Below are positions 47,241-55,721 of a DNA stretch of 64,000 bases, piece after piece (the stretch's first letter is position 1; every line of letters starts with the position of its first letter). Position numbers and translations under genes: made by a program. Origin of the DNA: Lacinutrix jangbogonensis (lineage in GTDB: Bacteria; Bacteroidota; Bacteroidia; Flavobacteriales; Flavobacteriaceae); contig NZ_JSWF01000014.1 in NCBI RefSeq assembly GCF_000797445.1, positions 248,001-312,000 on the forward strand, given 5' to 3'. A model generated the notes under the pieces. The model saw nothing but the letters and a program-made list of their open reading frames with translations, had not been told where the DNA came from and made no database searches.

Positions 47241-48185
47241 ATGCTAAGTAGAAGACACATTAGAATAAAAGTAATGCAAGTGCTTTATGCCTTTAGAGGT
47301 CATGAAAGCGATGATTTCTCTAAAGATCAAAGATTCTTATTAAATAGTATAGATAATATGTACAATCTATATTTACTATTAATCTCTTTAATGATTGAAG
47401 TGCAAAAGCGTGCCGAAAATCATTTAGAAAAAAGTAGTAAAAAATATCTACCTACAGAAGAAGAAAAAAATCCTAACCGTAAATTTGTAGACAACCAAGT
47501 GTTAGCAATGCTTAAAAATAATGAGCAATTGCAAGCTAAATTTGAAGCTCACCATATTAATAATTGGGAGTTAGATACTGAATATGTAGAGATTATTTTT
47601 AAGGAAATCTTAGCTAGTGATATTTATAAAGAATATTTGGAAACAACAACGACGGACTTTAATGCCGATCGTAATTTTATTGTAGACGTATTTAAAGAAA
47701 TAATTGCTCCAAACGATAAACTTTACGATTACTTAGAAGACAAGCATTTAACTTGGTTAGACGATTTGCCAACGGTGAACACTTCTATACTTAAACTATT
47801 ACGTAAAGTTAAAGCTGATTCTACGTCGTTTCATTTTTTACCAAAATTGTATAAAGATATCGAGGACAAACAGTTTGCTATTAAATTGTTTCAAAAGACG
47901 TTGTTAAATCAAAATATTTTAACCGAAGAGATTTCTAAAAAAACAACCAATTGGGATAGCGATCGTATTGCAAGTATAGATTTTATGTTGCTTAAAATGG
48001 GTATTTGTGAATTTCAAAAATTCCCATCAATACCAACAAAAGTAACCATTAACGAGTATTTAGAAATTTCTAAAGAATATTCTACACCAAAAAGTAGTGT
48101 CTTTATAAATGGGATTCTAGATAAGCTTGTAAAAGAGTATCAAACTGAAGGAAAACTAAATAAAATAGGTCGAGGCTTGATGTAG
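47241..48185 (+). CDS. nusB: Transcription antitermination factor NusB (long Bacteroidota form)
   Basis: The start at 47241 (MLSRRHIRIKVMQVLYAF) is the typical NusB N-terminus; a frame extending upstream would run through the terminator hairpin. The 314-residue protein has an N-terminal extension of about 170 residues rich in helices. The canonical NusB helical domain sits at the C-terminus (DRIASIDFMLLKMGICEFQ, KVTINEYLEISKEYSTPKS, FINGILDKLV). NusB with NusE promotes antitermination on rRNA operons. It precedes the DUF1573 and yajC genes, which have their own promoter. Confidence 0.92.
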   Translation: MLSRRHIRIKVMQVLYAFRGHESDDFSKDQRFLLNSIDNMYNLYLLLISLMIEVQKRAENHLEKSSKKYLPTEEEKNPNRKFVDNQVLAMLKNNEQLQAKFEAHHINNWELDTEYVEIIFKEILASDIYKEYLETTTTDFNADRNFIVDVFKEIIAPNDKLYDYLEDKHLTWLDDLPTVNTSILKLLRKVKADSTSFHFLPKLYKDIEDKQFAIKLFQKTLLNQNILTEEISKKTTNWDSDRIASIDFMLLKMGICEFQKFPSIPTKVTINEYLEISKEYSTPKSSVFINGILDKLVKEYQTEGKLNKIGRGLM

Positions 48186-48207
48186 TTCAAAAATATTGTT
48201 ATTTTTG
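48177..48207 (+). promoter_or_regulatory. Bacteroidota-type promoter before the DUF1573 gene
   Basis: TTG at 48177-48179 and TATTTTTG at 48200-48207 are 20 bp apart. The -33 element overlaps the last codons of nusB. The ATG follows at 48240. Confidence 0.6.
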
Positions 48208-48239
48208 TTCCAAATTACCAAAATATTAAAAATTAAATT

Positions 48240-48731
48240 ATGAAAAAAGTAGTAGTATTATTTAGTGCGTTATGCATGATAGCATTAACGTCTTGTAAAG
48301 AAGATGCAACAAGTAAGGTTGATGACACAAAGGTTGCAGCAGCAGCTGTTAGAGATCAAGCAGCATCTAAATTCCCAGTAATTGAGTTCGATAGAGCAGA
48401 GCATGATTTTGGTGAAATTATTAATGGTACTCCAGTAGAAACAGTATTTAGTTACAAAAACACAGGAGATGCACCTTTAGTAATTACAGATGTAAAAAGT
48501 TCTTGTGGTTGTACAATCCCTAAAGATTGGTCTAGAGAGCCTTTAGCACCAGGAGCAGAAGGAAAGTTTACAGTTAAATTTAACGGTAAAGGAAACAATA
48601 AAGTTTCTAAATCTGTTACAGTAACTGCAAATACAGAAAAAGGTAGAGAAGTAGTTAAAATTACTGCTTTTGTAAAGCCAGATCCTAATGCACCAGTAAA
48701 AGCGACACCTTTATCTCCAGTTATTAAGTAA
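48240..48731 (+). CDS. DUF1573 lipoprotein
   Basis: The 163-residue protein begins with the lipoprotein signal MKKVVVLFSALCMIALTSC. A short Ala/Asp-rich linker leads to an Ig-like DUF1573 domain: FDRAEHDFGEIINGTPVET, then FSYKNTGDAPLVITDVKSSCGCTIP, and KFTVKFNGKGNNKVSKSVTV. The CGC motif is typical. Members are abundant surface or periplasmic proteins in Bacteroidota with no known activity. The stop overlaps the yajC ATG by 1 bp (TAATG), implying coupling. Confidence 0.9.
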   Translation: MKKVVVLFSALCMIALTSCKEDATSKVDDTKVAAAAVRDQAASKFPVIEFDRAEHDFGEIINGTPVETVFSYKNTGDAPLVITDVKSSCGCTIPKDWSREPLAPGAEGKFTVKFNGKGNNKVSKSVTVTANTEKGREVVKITAFVKPDPNAPVKATPLSPVIK

Positions 48732-49024
48732 TGGGAGATCTTACAAGTATGCTACCAATTGTAGCAATGTTTGCTGTAGTGTATTTCTTTATGATTGCAC
48801 CACAGATGAAACGTGCTAAAAATGAAAAAAAGTTCGCTGCAGAGTTAAAGCGTGGCGATAAAATAGTTACTAAAAGCGGTATGCATGGTAAAATTGTAGA
48901 GCTTAATGAGAAAGATAGTAGTTGCGTTATAGAAACTATGTCTGGAAAATTAAAGTTCGATCGTGCTGCGATTTCTATGGAAAGCAGCAGAGTATTAAAT
49001 GCGCCAGCAGTAGTAAAAAAGTAG
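48731..49024 (+). CDS. yajC: Preprotein translocase subunit YajC
   Basis: The 97-residue protein has one N-terminal membrane helix (SMLPIVAMFAVVYFFMIAPQM), then a basic QMKRAKNEKKFAAELKRGDKIVTKSGMHGKIVE segment, typical of YajC, which associates with SecDF/SecYEG. It follows the DUF1573 gene, an arrangement common in this phylum, and ends in a strong terminator. Confidence 0.93.
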   Translation: MGDLTSMLPIVAMFAVVYFFMIAPQMKRAKNEKKFAAELKRGDKIVTKSGMHGKIVELNEKDSSCVIETMSGKLKFDRAAISMESSRVLNAPAVVKK

Positions 49025-49044
49025 ATTATTTAAATATCATATTA

Positions 49045-49074
49045 AAACCTCAAGTTAACGCTTGAGGTTTTTTT
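49045..49074 (+). terminator. Rho-independent terminator after yajC
   Basis: AAACCTCAAG and CTTGAGGTTT form a 10-bp stem with a 6-base loop, followed by four more T. It lies 21 bp past the yajC stop. Confidence 0.88.
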
Positions 49075-49108
49075 GTGCCTATAAATTAGAGAACGATAAT
49101 CATTTATT

Positions 49109-49137
49109 TTGTTTTAATCTACAACCAACTATCTTTA
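49109..49137 (+). promoter_or_regulatory. Bacteroidota-type promoter before the SMP-30 pseudogene
   Basis: TTG at 49109-49111 and TATCTTTA at 49130-49137 are 18 bp apart, 26 bp before the ATG of the broken SMP-30 gene. The promoter looks intact although the gene does not. Confidence 0.5.
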
Positions 49138-49163
49138 CCAAATAAATATTTACCTAGAGAACT

Positions 49164-50173
49164 ATGTTATTAAAACCAACTAATCATTTTTATAGGCTAA
49201 TATTACTATTGCTCTGTATTTCATTATCGAACCTGAATAGCAAGGTTAGAGAAGAAGTCACTGGAAAAAATGAAAGTATTAAAATAGTAAAGAATAATCC
49301 ACTTATAGTTGAATTAGAATATAAAGCCGAAGCAATACTAGGAGAAGGTGCACTTTGGAATTATAAAACACAAGTGTTTTATTGGATAGATATTATGGGC
49401 AATGCCTTTCATATTTATAACCCAAAAACTAAAATGAACAAAACGTATAAAACACCTTCACAAATTGGTACTGTTGTCCCTTTTACTAAAGAGGAAGTGG
49501 TTTTAGCATTAGTAGATGGTGTCTATATTTTAAACTTAAAGACAAGCTAATTTACAATACTATCTGATGTAGAATCTAAACTAAAAGGAAATAGATTTAA
49601 CGATGGTAAATGTGACCCATTAGGAAATCTTTGGGTTGGTTCTATGAGTTTCAATCAAAAAAATGGATCAGGCGTTTATATAAAATAAATATAAATGGAA
49701 ACGCTAAAAAAATATTAGATAGTGTTACCATTTCTAACGGAATTACTTGGACTAAAGATGCGTCTACAATGTATTATATAGATACATCAACAGGGAAAAT
49801 TAAAGCTTTTGATTTCGATAAAACAAATGCAACAATTAGTAATGAGCGTGTTGCAGTAGAGATTCCAAAAAGTATGGGATTTGGTGATGGTTTTACAATA
49901 GACGATGAAGGTATGCTTTGGGTTGGATTATGGAATGGAAATAGTGTCGCTAGATTTAATCCTAAAACAGGTAAATTATTATCTAAAATTGAAGTGCCAG
50001 CACATAATGTAACAGCATGCGCCTTTGGAGGAAAAATTTTAGATATTCTTTATATAACAACGGCAAAAGTCGATATGACGGACGAAGAGTTAAAACAAAA
50101 ACCATTTTCGAGTTCTATTTTTAAAGTTAAACCGGGAGTAAAAGGAGTTAAAGCTTCTTTCTCCGGGAAATAA
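49164..50173 (+). pseudogene. SMP-30/gluconolactonase-family gene with nonsense codon and frameshift
   Basis: Codons 1-128 encode a possible signal segment and an SMP-30 start (YKAEAILGEGALWNYKTQVFYWIDIMGNAFH...). A TAA at 49548-49550 interrupts, and the same frame continues FTILSDVESKLKGNRFNDGK, then DPLGNLWVGSM to 49677. There, loss of one T (GTTTA instead of GTTTTA) shifts the rest (LYKININGNAKKILDSV, GLWNGNSVARFNPKTG) into another frame, open to 50173. The family includes lactonases of sugar catabolism. Two lesions make a real pseudogene more likely than elsewhere in the window. A LacI regulator follows. Confidence 0.85.
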
Positions 50174-50246
50174 TAATAAGTAATTAAACATTCTATTGTA
50201 CTTTAATAAGTTTATTCTTTATCTTGTTATACAATATCGATTTTAT

Positions 50247-51254
50247 ATGATTACACTTAAAGAACTAGCCGAAAAGTTGAATGTTTCTATATCAACAGTT
50301 TCTAAAGCCTTAAATGGTAGTAGCGAGATTGGAGAAGCAACAGTTGCCCGTGTAAAAGAGGTTGCTAAAGCGTATAATTATAAACCTAATCGTGTGGCAT
50401 TAAGTCTTAAAAATAGTAAGACAAAAACCATAGGTGTTATTATTCCAGATATATTAAATCATTTCTTTGCTAAAGTATTATATGGTATAGAAAAAGAATC
50501 AGCAAAACAAGGTTATAATATTATTACGTGCTTGTCTAATGAGGTGTTTGAAAAAGAAGCTAATAGCTTAGAATTATTAGCAAACGGAAGTGTTGACGGC
50601 TTTATAATGTCTATCGCTCAAGAAACCCAAATCAATAAACATACCGAACATTTTAAGGATATTCTAGATCAAAAAATCCCGATTTTAATGTTCGATCGTG
50701 TGGCAGATGCAATAGCATGTGATAAAGTTATTATTAACGATTTTAAAGCGGCATACAATGCAACGACACATTTAATAAAAGAGGGTAGAAAAAATATTAT
50801 TCTAATAAATAATATAGATGAATTAAGTGTTGGTAAGTTACGAGCAAAAGGCTGTTTTAAAGCGATAGAAGATGCAAAATACACTAAAAGTAATTTAACT
50901 GAAATAAAGATTGGTAAAACTACAGACTTAGAAACTGAAATTGAAACACTCTTTAATAAAAATAAAACAATTGATGGTATCATTGCAATCGATAATATTT
51001 CTGGTGTTATTGCACTAAATAGTGCTAATAAAAGAGGTTGTAATATTCCAAAAGACATCTCTATAATTGGTTTTAGCGATGATAATGTATTGCCATTTAC
51101 TAGCCCAAAACTTTCTACTGTAACACAACATAGTGATGCTATTGGTGAGGCTTCTGTAAAAATATTAGTGAAACGTTTAGAGTCTAAAGAACCAATAGAG
51201 ATTGTTACAAAAACGATAGATTTTAGTTTGAATTTACGTGAAACTACGCTCTAG
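50247..51254 (+). CDS. LacI-family transcriptional regulator
   Basis: The start at 50247 (MITLKELAEKLNVSISTVSKALNGS) places the helix-turn-helix and hinge at the N-terminus, as in LacI; an ATG 51 bp upstream would add an odd hydrophobic head. The hinge ends at KPNRVALSLKN. From residue 62 there is a periplasmic-binding-protein-like sensor (IGVIIPDILNHFFAKVLYGI, DGFIMSIAQE, FDRVADAIACDKVI, DGIIAIDNIS). It probably controlled the adjacent sugar lactonase gene, now broken. Length (335 residues) is normal. Confidence 0.92.
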   Translation: MITLKELAEKLNVSISTVSKALNGSSEIGEATVARVKEVAKAYNYKPNRVALSLKNSKTKTIGVIIPDILNHFFAKVLYGIEKESAKQGYNIITCLSNEVFEKEANSLELLANGSVDGFIMSIAQETQINKHTEHFKDILDQKIPILMFDRVADAIACDKVIINDFKAAYNATTHLIKEGRKNIILINNIDELSVGKLRAKGCFKAIEDAKYTKSNLTEIKIGKTTDLETEIETLFNKNKTIDGIIAIDNISGVIALNSANKRGCNIPKDISIIGFSDDNVLPFTSPKLSTVTQHSDAIGEASVKILVKRLESKEPIEIVTKTIDFSLNLRETTL

Positions 51255-51416
51255 ATTTTAAACTTAAATTAAAGTTATAGTGTAGTACTCTGCTTTTTTT
51301 TTAACCGAGAAATGATTTTTAATTTCTATTAAATAGAATCTGAAGAAAAGGAGTTCAAAATAGAATGTTTAAAATGTTGTTAATTAAAAATCACCTTTGC
51401 CTTTTACAAATACGAA

Positions 51417-52026
51417 TCAACAATTTTTATACTTATCGTGTAAACCACTTCCTTTTAAAATATTGGGTTTAATTTTTTCAAGTCTAGACAGTTCTGTAGC
51501 CTCCTTTTTGGCTTCAATAATGTAATTGTAATATTCGTAGTTGACAAGATAGTGTAAGTGCTCTAAAAGTTGCACTAAAAGCAGAGTTAGCTTTTGTTTC
51601 TTTAGTTATTAATTCTGGAATTACAAGATCTTTTTTAGTGGTACGCACTGACTTTAGTTCTTTGCCTAGTTTTTGGTTTTCAATAGCTTCCTTTGTATAT
51701 GCTATTACTAGTGGTTTGTTTATCTCTTCTATAGATTCAAAACGCATTTGTCTTAAGGTTTTTGTTTTTTCTTGTGCTTTTTCTAAAACATTTTGTTCAT
51801 CTTTTAAAAAGACACCATTAAAAAACCAAATACAAAAATGCTTTTTAAAAGCACCAATACTTAAAATATTCTTACCATGTATGCTATAAGTAGGAGCAGA
51901 CCATTTTATGGACTACTCAAGGTTATCTGTTGATAATATTAGTTCTCGAAGTATTTCTAAAGCATCTTTAAAATGAACGTTTGCTTCTATGTATTCTTCG
52001 ACGGAAGAGGCTTTTTTAATATTTAT
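51417..52026 (-). pseudogene. Decayed DUF1801/YdeI-type gene
   Basis: The minus strand reads as one damaged gene. It begins INIKKASSVEEYIEANVHFK with ATA at 52026-52024 where an ATG is expected. It has an in-frame TAG after ILRELILSTDNLE near 51911, then continues SIKWSAPTYSIHGKNILSIG and AFKKHFCIWFFNGVFL (DUF1801 core) and YTKEAIENQKLGKELK. It shifts frame near 51545 to YYNYIIEAKKEATELSRLEK and ends at a TGA at 51417-51419. YdeI/DUF1801 proteins are linked to bacteriocin or stress protection in other species. With start, nonsense and frameshift lesions this one is dead. Confidence 0.75.
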
Positions 52027-52433
52027 AGCAGGTTAATATCGTTTTTAAAACGTTCTTCTGTTGGCCTTAATAGTATTAAATAAATAACAATTAAAATTCC
52101 AAAAAGTATAAATTTAGGTTTTAAAAAGAGAATAATAAATGCAGAACCTTCCAAAATTGACCAACGTGCAATTGAAGCAAATTGAAATACATGAAAATTA
52201 AAATCTTCAGCAGCATTTTTGTTTCCGGTTTTGAGTATGAGCTTATATATTGTATTGCTTATTACAAAAGCTATAACTGGAATTGCGATATAGAAATAAT
52301 CTTCACTAGAAATTTCTGAGAAATTAAAAATATCCAATATTGGATTAATATTATGTATTATAACGTAAGCAATAATAACACCAGCGCATAATGCTAAATG
52401 AATGATTTGCAGTAATTTTATTTTTTGCTTCAT
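52023..52433 (-). CDS. Small membrane protein, hypothetical
   Basis: The 136-residue protein has four hydrophobic segments: LLQIIHLALCAGVIIAYVII, YFYIAIPVIAFVISNTIYKL, the pair around FASIARWSILEGSAFIILFL, and PKFILFGILIVIYLILL. It starts MKQKIKLLQ and ends in a basic-acidic RPTEERFKNDINLL. I recognise the type (common short flavobacterial membrane proteins) but no named family. It touches the decayed DUF1801 gene at its 3' end. Confidence 0.7.
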   Translation of the reverse strand: MKQKIKLLQIIHLALCAGVIIAYVIIHNINPILDIFNFSEISSEDYFYIAIPVIAFVISNTIYKLILKTGNKNAAEDFNFHVFQFASIARWSILEGSAFIILFLKPKFILFGILIVIYLILLRPTEERFKNDINLL

Positions 52434-52465
52434 GTTATAATTTTAAAGTGCTGTGAGCTAATTCA

Positions 52466-52789
52466 TTATCCTCTTAATATATTCTCCATCTTTCGTCCTT
52501 TGGCTAATTCGTCTACTAATTTATCTAAATATCTTGTTTGTTTGGTTAAAGGTGTTTCAATATCTTCTATTCTATAACCGCAAATGACTCCAGTAATAAG
52601 TTTCGCATTTGGGTTTAATTTGGCACGCTTAAAGAAGGTTTCGAATGTAATTTTTTCAGCAATTAAAGCGTTTAGTTTAATCTCATCGAAACCTGTAAGC
52701 CATTCTATAACAGTATGTAATTCTTTTATTGTTCGGTCTTTCTTTTCAACTTTATCAATATAATGTGGATAATCAGAAGCGAATGTCAT
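52466..52789 (-). CDS. DUF2200 family protein, start codon uncertain
   Basis: The 107-residue product starting at 52789 (MTFASDYPHYIDKVEKKDR) is DUF2200, with EWLTGFDEIKLNALIAEKITFETFF. Relatives begin about 12-14 residues earlier with ...HDERIAKMTFASVYPHY. Here that extension (STTTPKHDERIAK) is present and in frame but preceded by ATA at 52831-52829 instead of ATG. The true start may therefore be a non-standard codon, a mutated start, or the internal ATG. Function unknown. Confidence 0.8.
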   Translation of the reverse strand: MTFASDYPHYIDKVEKKDRTIKELHTVIEWLTGFDEIKLNALIAEKITFETFFKRAKLNPNAKLITGVICGYRIEDIETPLTKQTRYLDKLVDELAKGRKMENILRG

Positions 52790-52831
52790 TTTTGCTATTC
52801 TTTCGTCATGTTTTGGTGTTGTTGTGCTTAT

Positions 52832-53142
52832 AATGTATTTTATTGGACTCTAAATTAAGAAAATTTATTGAATAGGTTTTAAACTAAAGTAATGTCTATA
52901 TGTGTTCTTTCTAATAGTCTTTTCTAGCATAGTTAATTTCTAAACTTTACTTTCTCGTTGCTTTATGCTTCAATCTGTTTTGAGGTTCTTCTTAAAGGTC
53001 AAAAAACAGATACAGCCATCAAATCAAGAACTATTATAGACTGCAGATGAAAGAAAAAAAGTATTTATTTAGGATTGAAAAATGTTACATTTGGTTACCT
53101 ATAATTAAGCTTCGCTAGTTTGTAAAGGTTAATAGTATTTTA
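52832..53142. other. Intergenic region without recognised features
   Basis: The stretch of about 310 bp between the DUF2200 gene and the methyltransferase gene shows no open frame longer than a few dozen codons and no clear promoter, hairpin or repeat. Both flanking genes point away from it, so promoters for both should lie here. Confidence 0.5.
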
Positions 53143-53820
53143 ATGAAGAATAAGGAAAACGGAACCAAAAGAGTTAAGAAGCCTTGGCCAACTAAGGCTG
53201 CTATGGAACAGGTTTATAAAATGAATCTTTGGGGAGGCAATACCGCTACTTTCTATTCAGGAGAAGGTTCGCGTAATCCTATTATTGTCAATCCTTATTT
53301 AGAAGAAGTATCCTCTTTTTTAAAATCTTTTAAGAGCCCTCTTGTTGTTTGTGATTTGGGTTGTGGAGATTTTTATATTGGTAAAGAATTAGTGAAGTAC
53401 ACGAACAAATATATTGCGATAGATATTGTTAACGATCTTATTGAGCACAATAAAGAAAAATTTATAGAAGAGAATTTAGAATTTTATTGTTTGGATATAG
53501 CTGTAGATAATTTGCCTTTTGGAGATTGTGTAATACTGAGACAAGTATTACAGCACTTATCAAATACAGAGGTACAAAGTGTATTGGGTAAGTTGAACGG
53601 TTTTAAGTATCTTATTTTAACTGAACATCTGCCTAATGGAAATTTTATACCCAATAAAGATATTATTTCTGGACAAGGTATTAGACTAAAAAAGAAAAGT
53701 GGTTTAAAACTTTTACATTCACCGTTTAATTTTAAAGTAAAAGAAGAAAAACAGTTATTATCTATCGTTTTAGATGATGGTAAAGGTCTATTAGTAACAA
53801 CGCTTTATACTATTTTTTAA
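53143..53820 (+). CDS. Class I SAM-dependent methyltransferase
   Basis: The 225-residue protein has a basic N-terminus (KRVKKPWPTKAAMEQVYKMNLWGG) and then the class I core: VVCDLGCGDFYIGKELVKYTN (motif I, near residue 67), YIAIDIVNDLIEHNKEKF (motif II), ILRQVLQHLSNTEVQSVLGKL (post-II and IV region), and ILTEHLPNG. The substrate cannot be inferred. It is convergent with a SET-domain gene, only 19 bp apart at the 3' ends. Confidence 0.85.
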   Translation: MKNKENGTKRVKKPWPTKAAMEQVYKMNLWGGNTATFYSGEGSRNPIIVNPYLEEVSSFLKSFKSPLVVCDLGCGDFYIGKELVKYTNKYIAIDIVNDLIEHNKEKFIEENLEFYCLDIAVDNLPFGDCVILRQVLQHLSNTEVQSVLGKLNGFKYLILTEHLPNGNFIPNKDIISGQGIRLKKKSGLKLLHSPFNFKVKEEKQLLSIVLDDGKGLLVTTLYTIF

Positions 53821-53839
53821 ATGAATGTTTTGTTTAATA

Positions 53840-54289
53840 TTACTTGTGTTTGTTCCAATACCGTTTGCCATAGCCACAAAATATTTCTTCACCAGATTTA
53901 ATTTTTTTAGTGGCCTTTAAACAAACATTGTTATCATCGTCTAAAGTGATTTTTGCATTATTATCAAAATTGCTATTAATAGAATCATTCGCGTATTTCG
54001 CAAAGCACTCAGTATGCATACTATCCATAATACTGCCATCTAATAGGTTAATAAAATAGCGATCATTCTTCTTTTGGGCTCTTTCTTGAGCTTCTTTTTC
54101 GGTAAGAATTTCTCCTGTAAAAAGAGATATTATTTCATTTTTATAGAGGTTTATGGCCGTATATAATCCATTACCAGAATTATTTATTTGAGAACCCTTG
54201 ATATATAAATAGTCTTCTTCGGCTGCTTCGATGCTATTTGTTGGTATGTAAAACACTTGAGGATTATATTTTGTCAATTTTTTCATCAA
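53840..54289 (-). CDS. SET-domain protein
   Basis: The 149-residue protein is a compact SET domain: INNSGNGLYTAINLYKNEIISLFTGEI (SET-N), YFINLLDGSIMD, YANDSINSNFDNNAKI (the N-H-type SAM-binding core, here NDSINSN), and KSGEEIFCGYGKRYW (EExxxxYG motif). Bacterial SET proteins methylate lysine on proteins. The start is MMKKLTKYNPQ; either Met is possible. The gene lies next to the histidine kinase gene on the same strand but 44 bp away. Confidence 0.82.
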   Translation of the reverse strand: MMKKLTKYNPQVFYIPTNSIEAAEEDYLYIKGSQINNSGNGLYTAINLYKNEIISLFTGEILTEKEAQERAQKKNDRYFINLLDGSIMDSMHTECFAKYANDSINSNFDNNAKITLDDDNNVCLKATKKIKSGEEIFCGYGKRYWNKHK

Positions 54290-54333
54290 TTTTTTTACTT
54301 TAAAATTTGAAATGAGTACAATTTCAAAGAACG

Positions 54334-55710
54334 TTATTGTTTAAACACAAGTGAAAATGAAGTATAAACACCAACTTCAGAATTAACTAATAAATTCCCT
54401 CCATGTTTTTTCATGATATTTTTAGACAAACTTAATCCTATTCCGGAGCCGTTTTTCTTTGTCGTATAAAATGGAATAAAAATTTGATTCTTAATTTGAT
54501 CTTCTATCCCTTTTCCATTATCATGAATACTAATCACAGTTTTATCTGCTTCAATAACGCAATTAATTTTTAGCAATGGATTTTCGATGCCATGAAGAGC
54601 ATGAATACTGTTATTTATTAAATTAATTAATACTTGTTCAATCAATTTTGTGTCTGCCATAATAGTGGCATTTGCAGGAATATGTGATAACTCCATCGCA
54701 ATATTAGCTTTTTGAATTGATGGTTTCATCAATAATTCAATGGATAATAAAAATGTTTTAATATTCGTTTTATTCAATGTAGGAATGGGAACATTAGATA
54801 TCGTTCTATAGTCCTTAACAAAATCTAATAAGCCGTCAGATCTTCTCTTAATGGTTTTTACGGCCATATTAATATCCTGAATATCTTCGTCATCTAAAGC
54901 TTCAGCTTTTAGTACGTTGCCTTCACTGTCTTCAGTTGTCGATTTTACCGTAGATGCCAAAGAGCTCACAGGTGTAAAAGAATTCAACATTTCATGCGCT
55001 AAAATTTTAATCACATTATGCCAAGCTTCAATCTCTTTTTGTTCAATTTCTGAACGAATATCCTGAAAAGTAATAATAAGATACGTTTTACCTAAGAGTT
55101 GTAATTCAATGGTTTCAAGCGATAACTGTTTCTTTTCTGTTTCTTTCCCAAAGTCCACTAAGGTTTTACCACCTTCAGCAGTTTTTTTTATTTCATTTAC
55201 TAACCAAGGTACACTCTTGGCTAATCTATGCCAGTATTTATGTTTTGGTTGCTGTAATATATCGCAAGCTGCTTTGTTTAAAAACAATATTTCTTCATGA
55301 GATTCATTGGTGTATAAATCATCTTTTTTTATTGATATAATTCCTAAATTAACATGCTCAAGTATATATTTGAAGTATTTGTATTGGGCTTCTTTTTCAA
55401 TTTTATTACGTTTAAAAATTTTAATAATTAAATTAAAATCATCAAATACCTTTGCGAAGGAATCTCCCTTTTTTGAAGGTGAAAAGTAAACGGAATAGTC
55501 TTCATTCTTTAAAGCATCTAGAAATTTTACTAAGGAGTAATTCGTATTATTTACATAGCGAATTAAGAATATTACTTGAATAATTATTAGAAGTCCAACA
55601 CCCATCATGCTAAACCATAAATAGTTCAATAAAAAATAAGAAAAAAGTACACAAGTGACCAGTATGAGTATAATACGAATAGCGACTTGTAAGGTGAATC
55701 TTTTAATCAA
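54334..55710 (-). CDS. Sensor histidine kinase, partner of the sigma-54 activator
   Basis: The 458-residue membrane kinase has two adjacent membrane helices in residues 9-51 with almost no periplasmic loop, a HAMP/linker, and a PAS-like region (about 110-220). The dimerisation H-box is ILAHEMLNSFTPVSSLAST with His239. The HATPase domain has QVLINLINNSIHALHG (N-box), ISIHDNGKGIEDQ (G1) and NGSGIGLSLSKNIMKKHGG (G2). The lack of a sensor loop suggests it detects a membrane or cytoplasmic cue, perhaps the state of the linked exporter. It lies 11 bp downstream of the response-regulator gene on the same strand. Confidence 0.93.
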   Translation of the reverse strand: MIKRFTLQVAIRIILILVTCVLFSYFLLNYLWFSMMGVGLLIIIQVIFLIRYVNNTNYSLVKFLDALKNEDYSVYFSPSKKGDSFAKVFDDFNLIIKIFKRNKIEKEAQYKYFKYILEHVNLGIISIKKDDLYTNESHEEILFLNKAACDILQQPKHKYWHRLAKSVPWLVNEIKKTAEGGKTLVDFGKETEKKQLSLETIELQLLGKTYLIITFQDIRSEIEQKEIEAWHNVIKILAHEMLNSFTPVSSLASTVKSTTEDSEGNVLKAEALDDEDIQDINMAVKTIKRRSDGLLDFVKDYRTISNVPIPTLNKTNIKTFLLSIELLMKPSIQKANIAMELSHIPANATIMADTKLIEQVLINLINNSIHALHGIENPLLKINCVIEADKTVISIHDNGKGIEDQIKNQIFIPFYTTKKNGSGIGLSLSKNIMKKHGGNLLVNSEVGVYTSFSLVFKQ

Positions 55711-55721
55711 AATAATGAATG

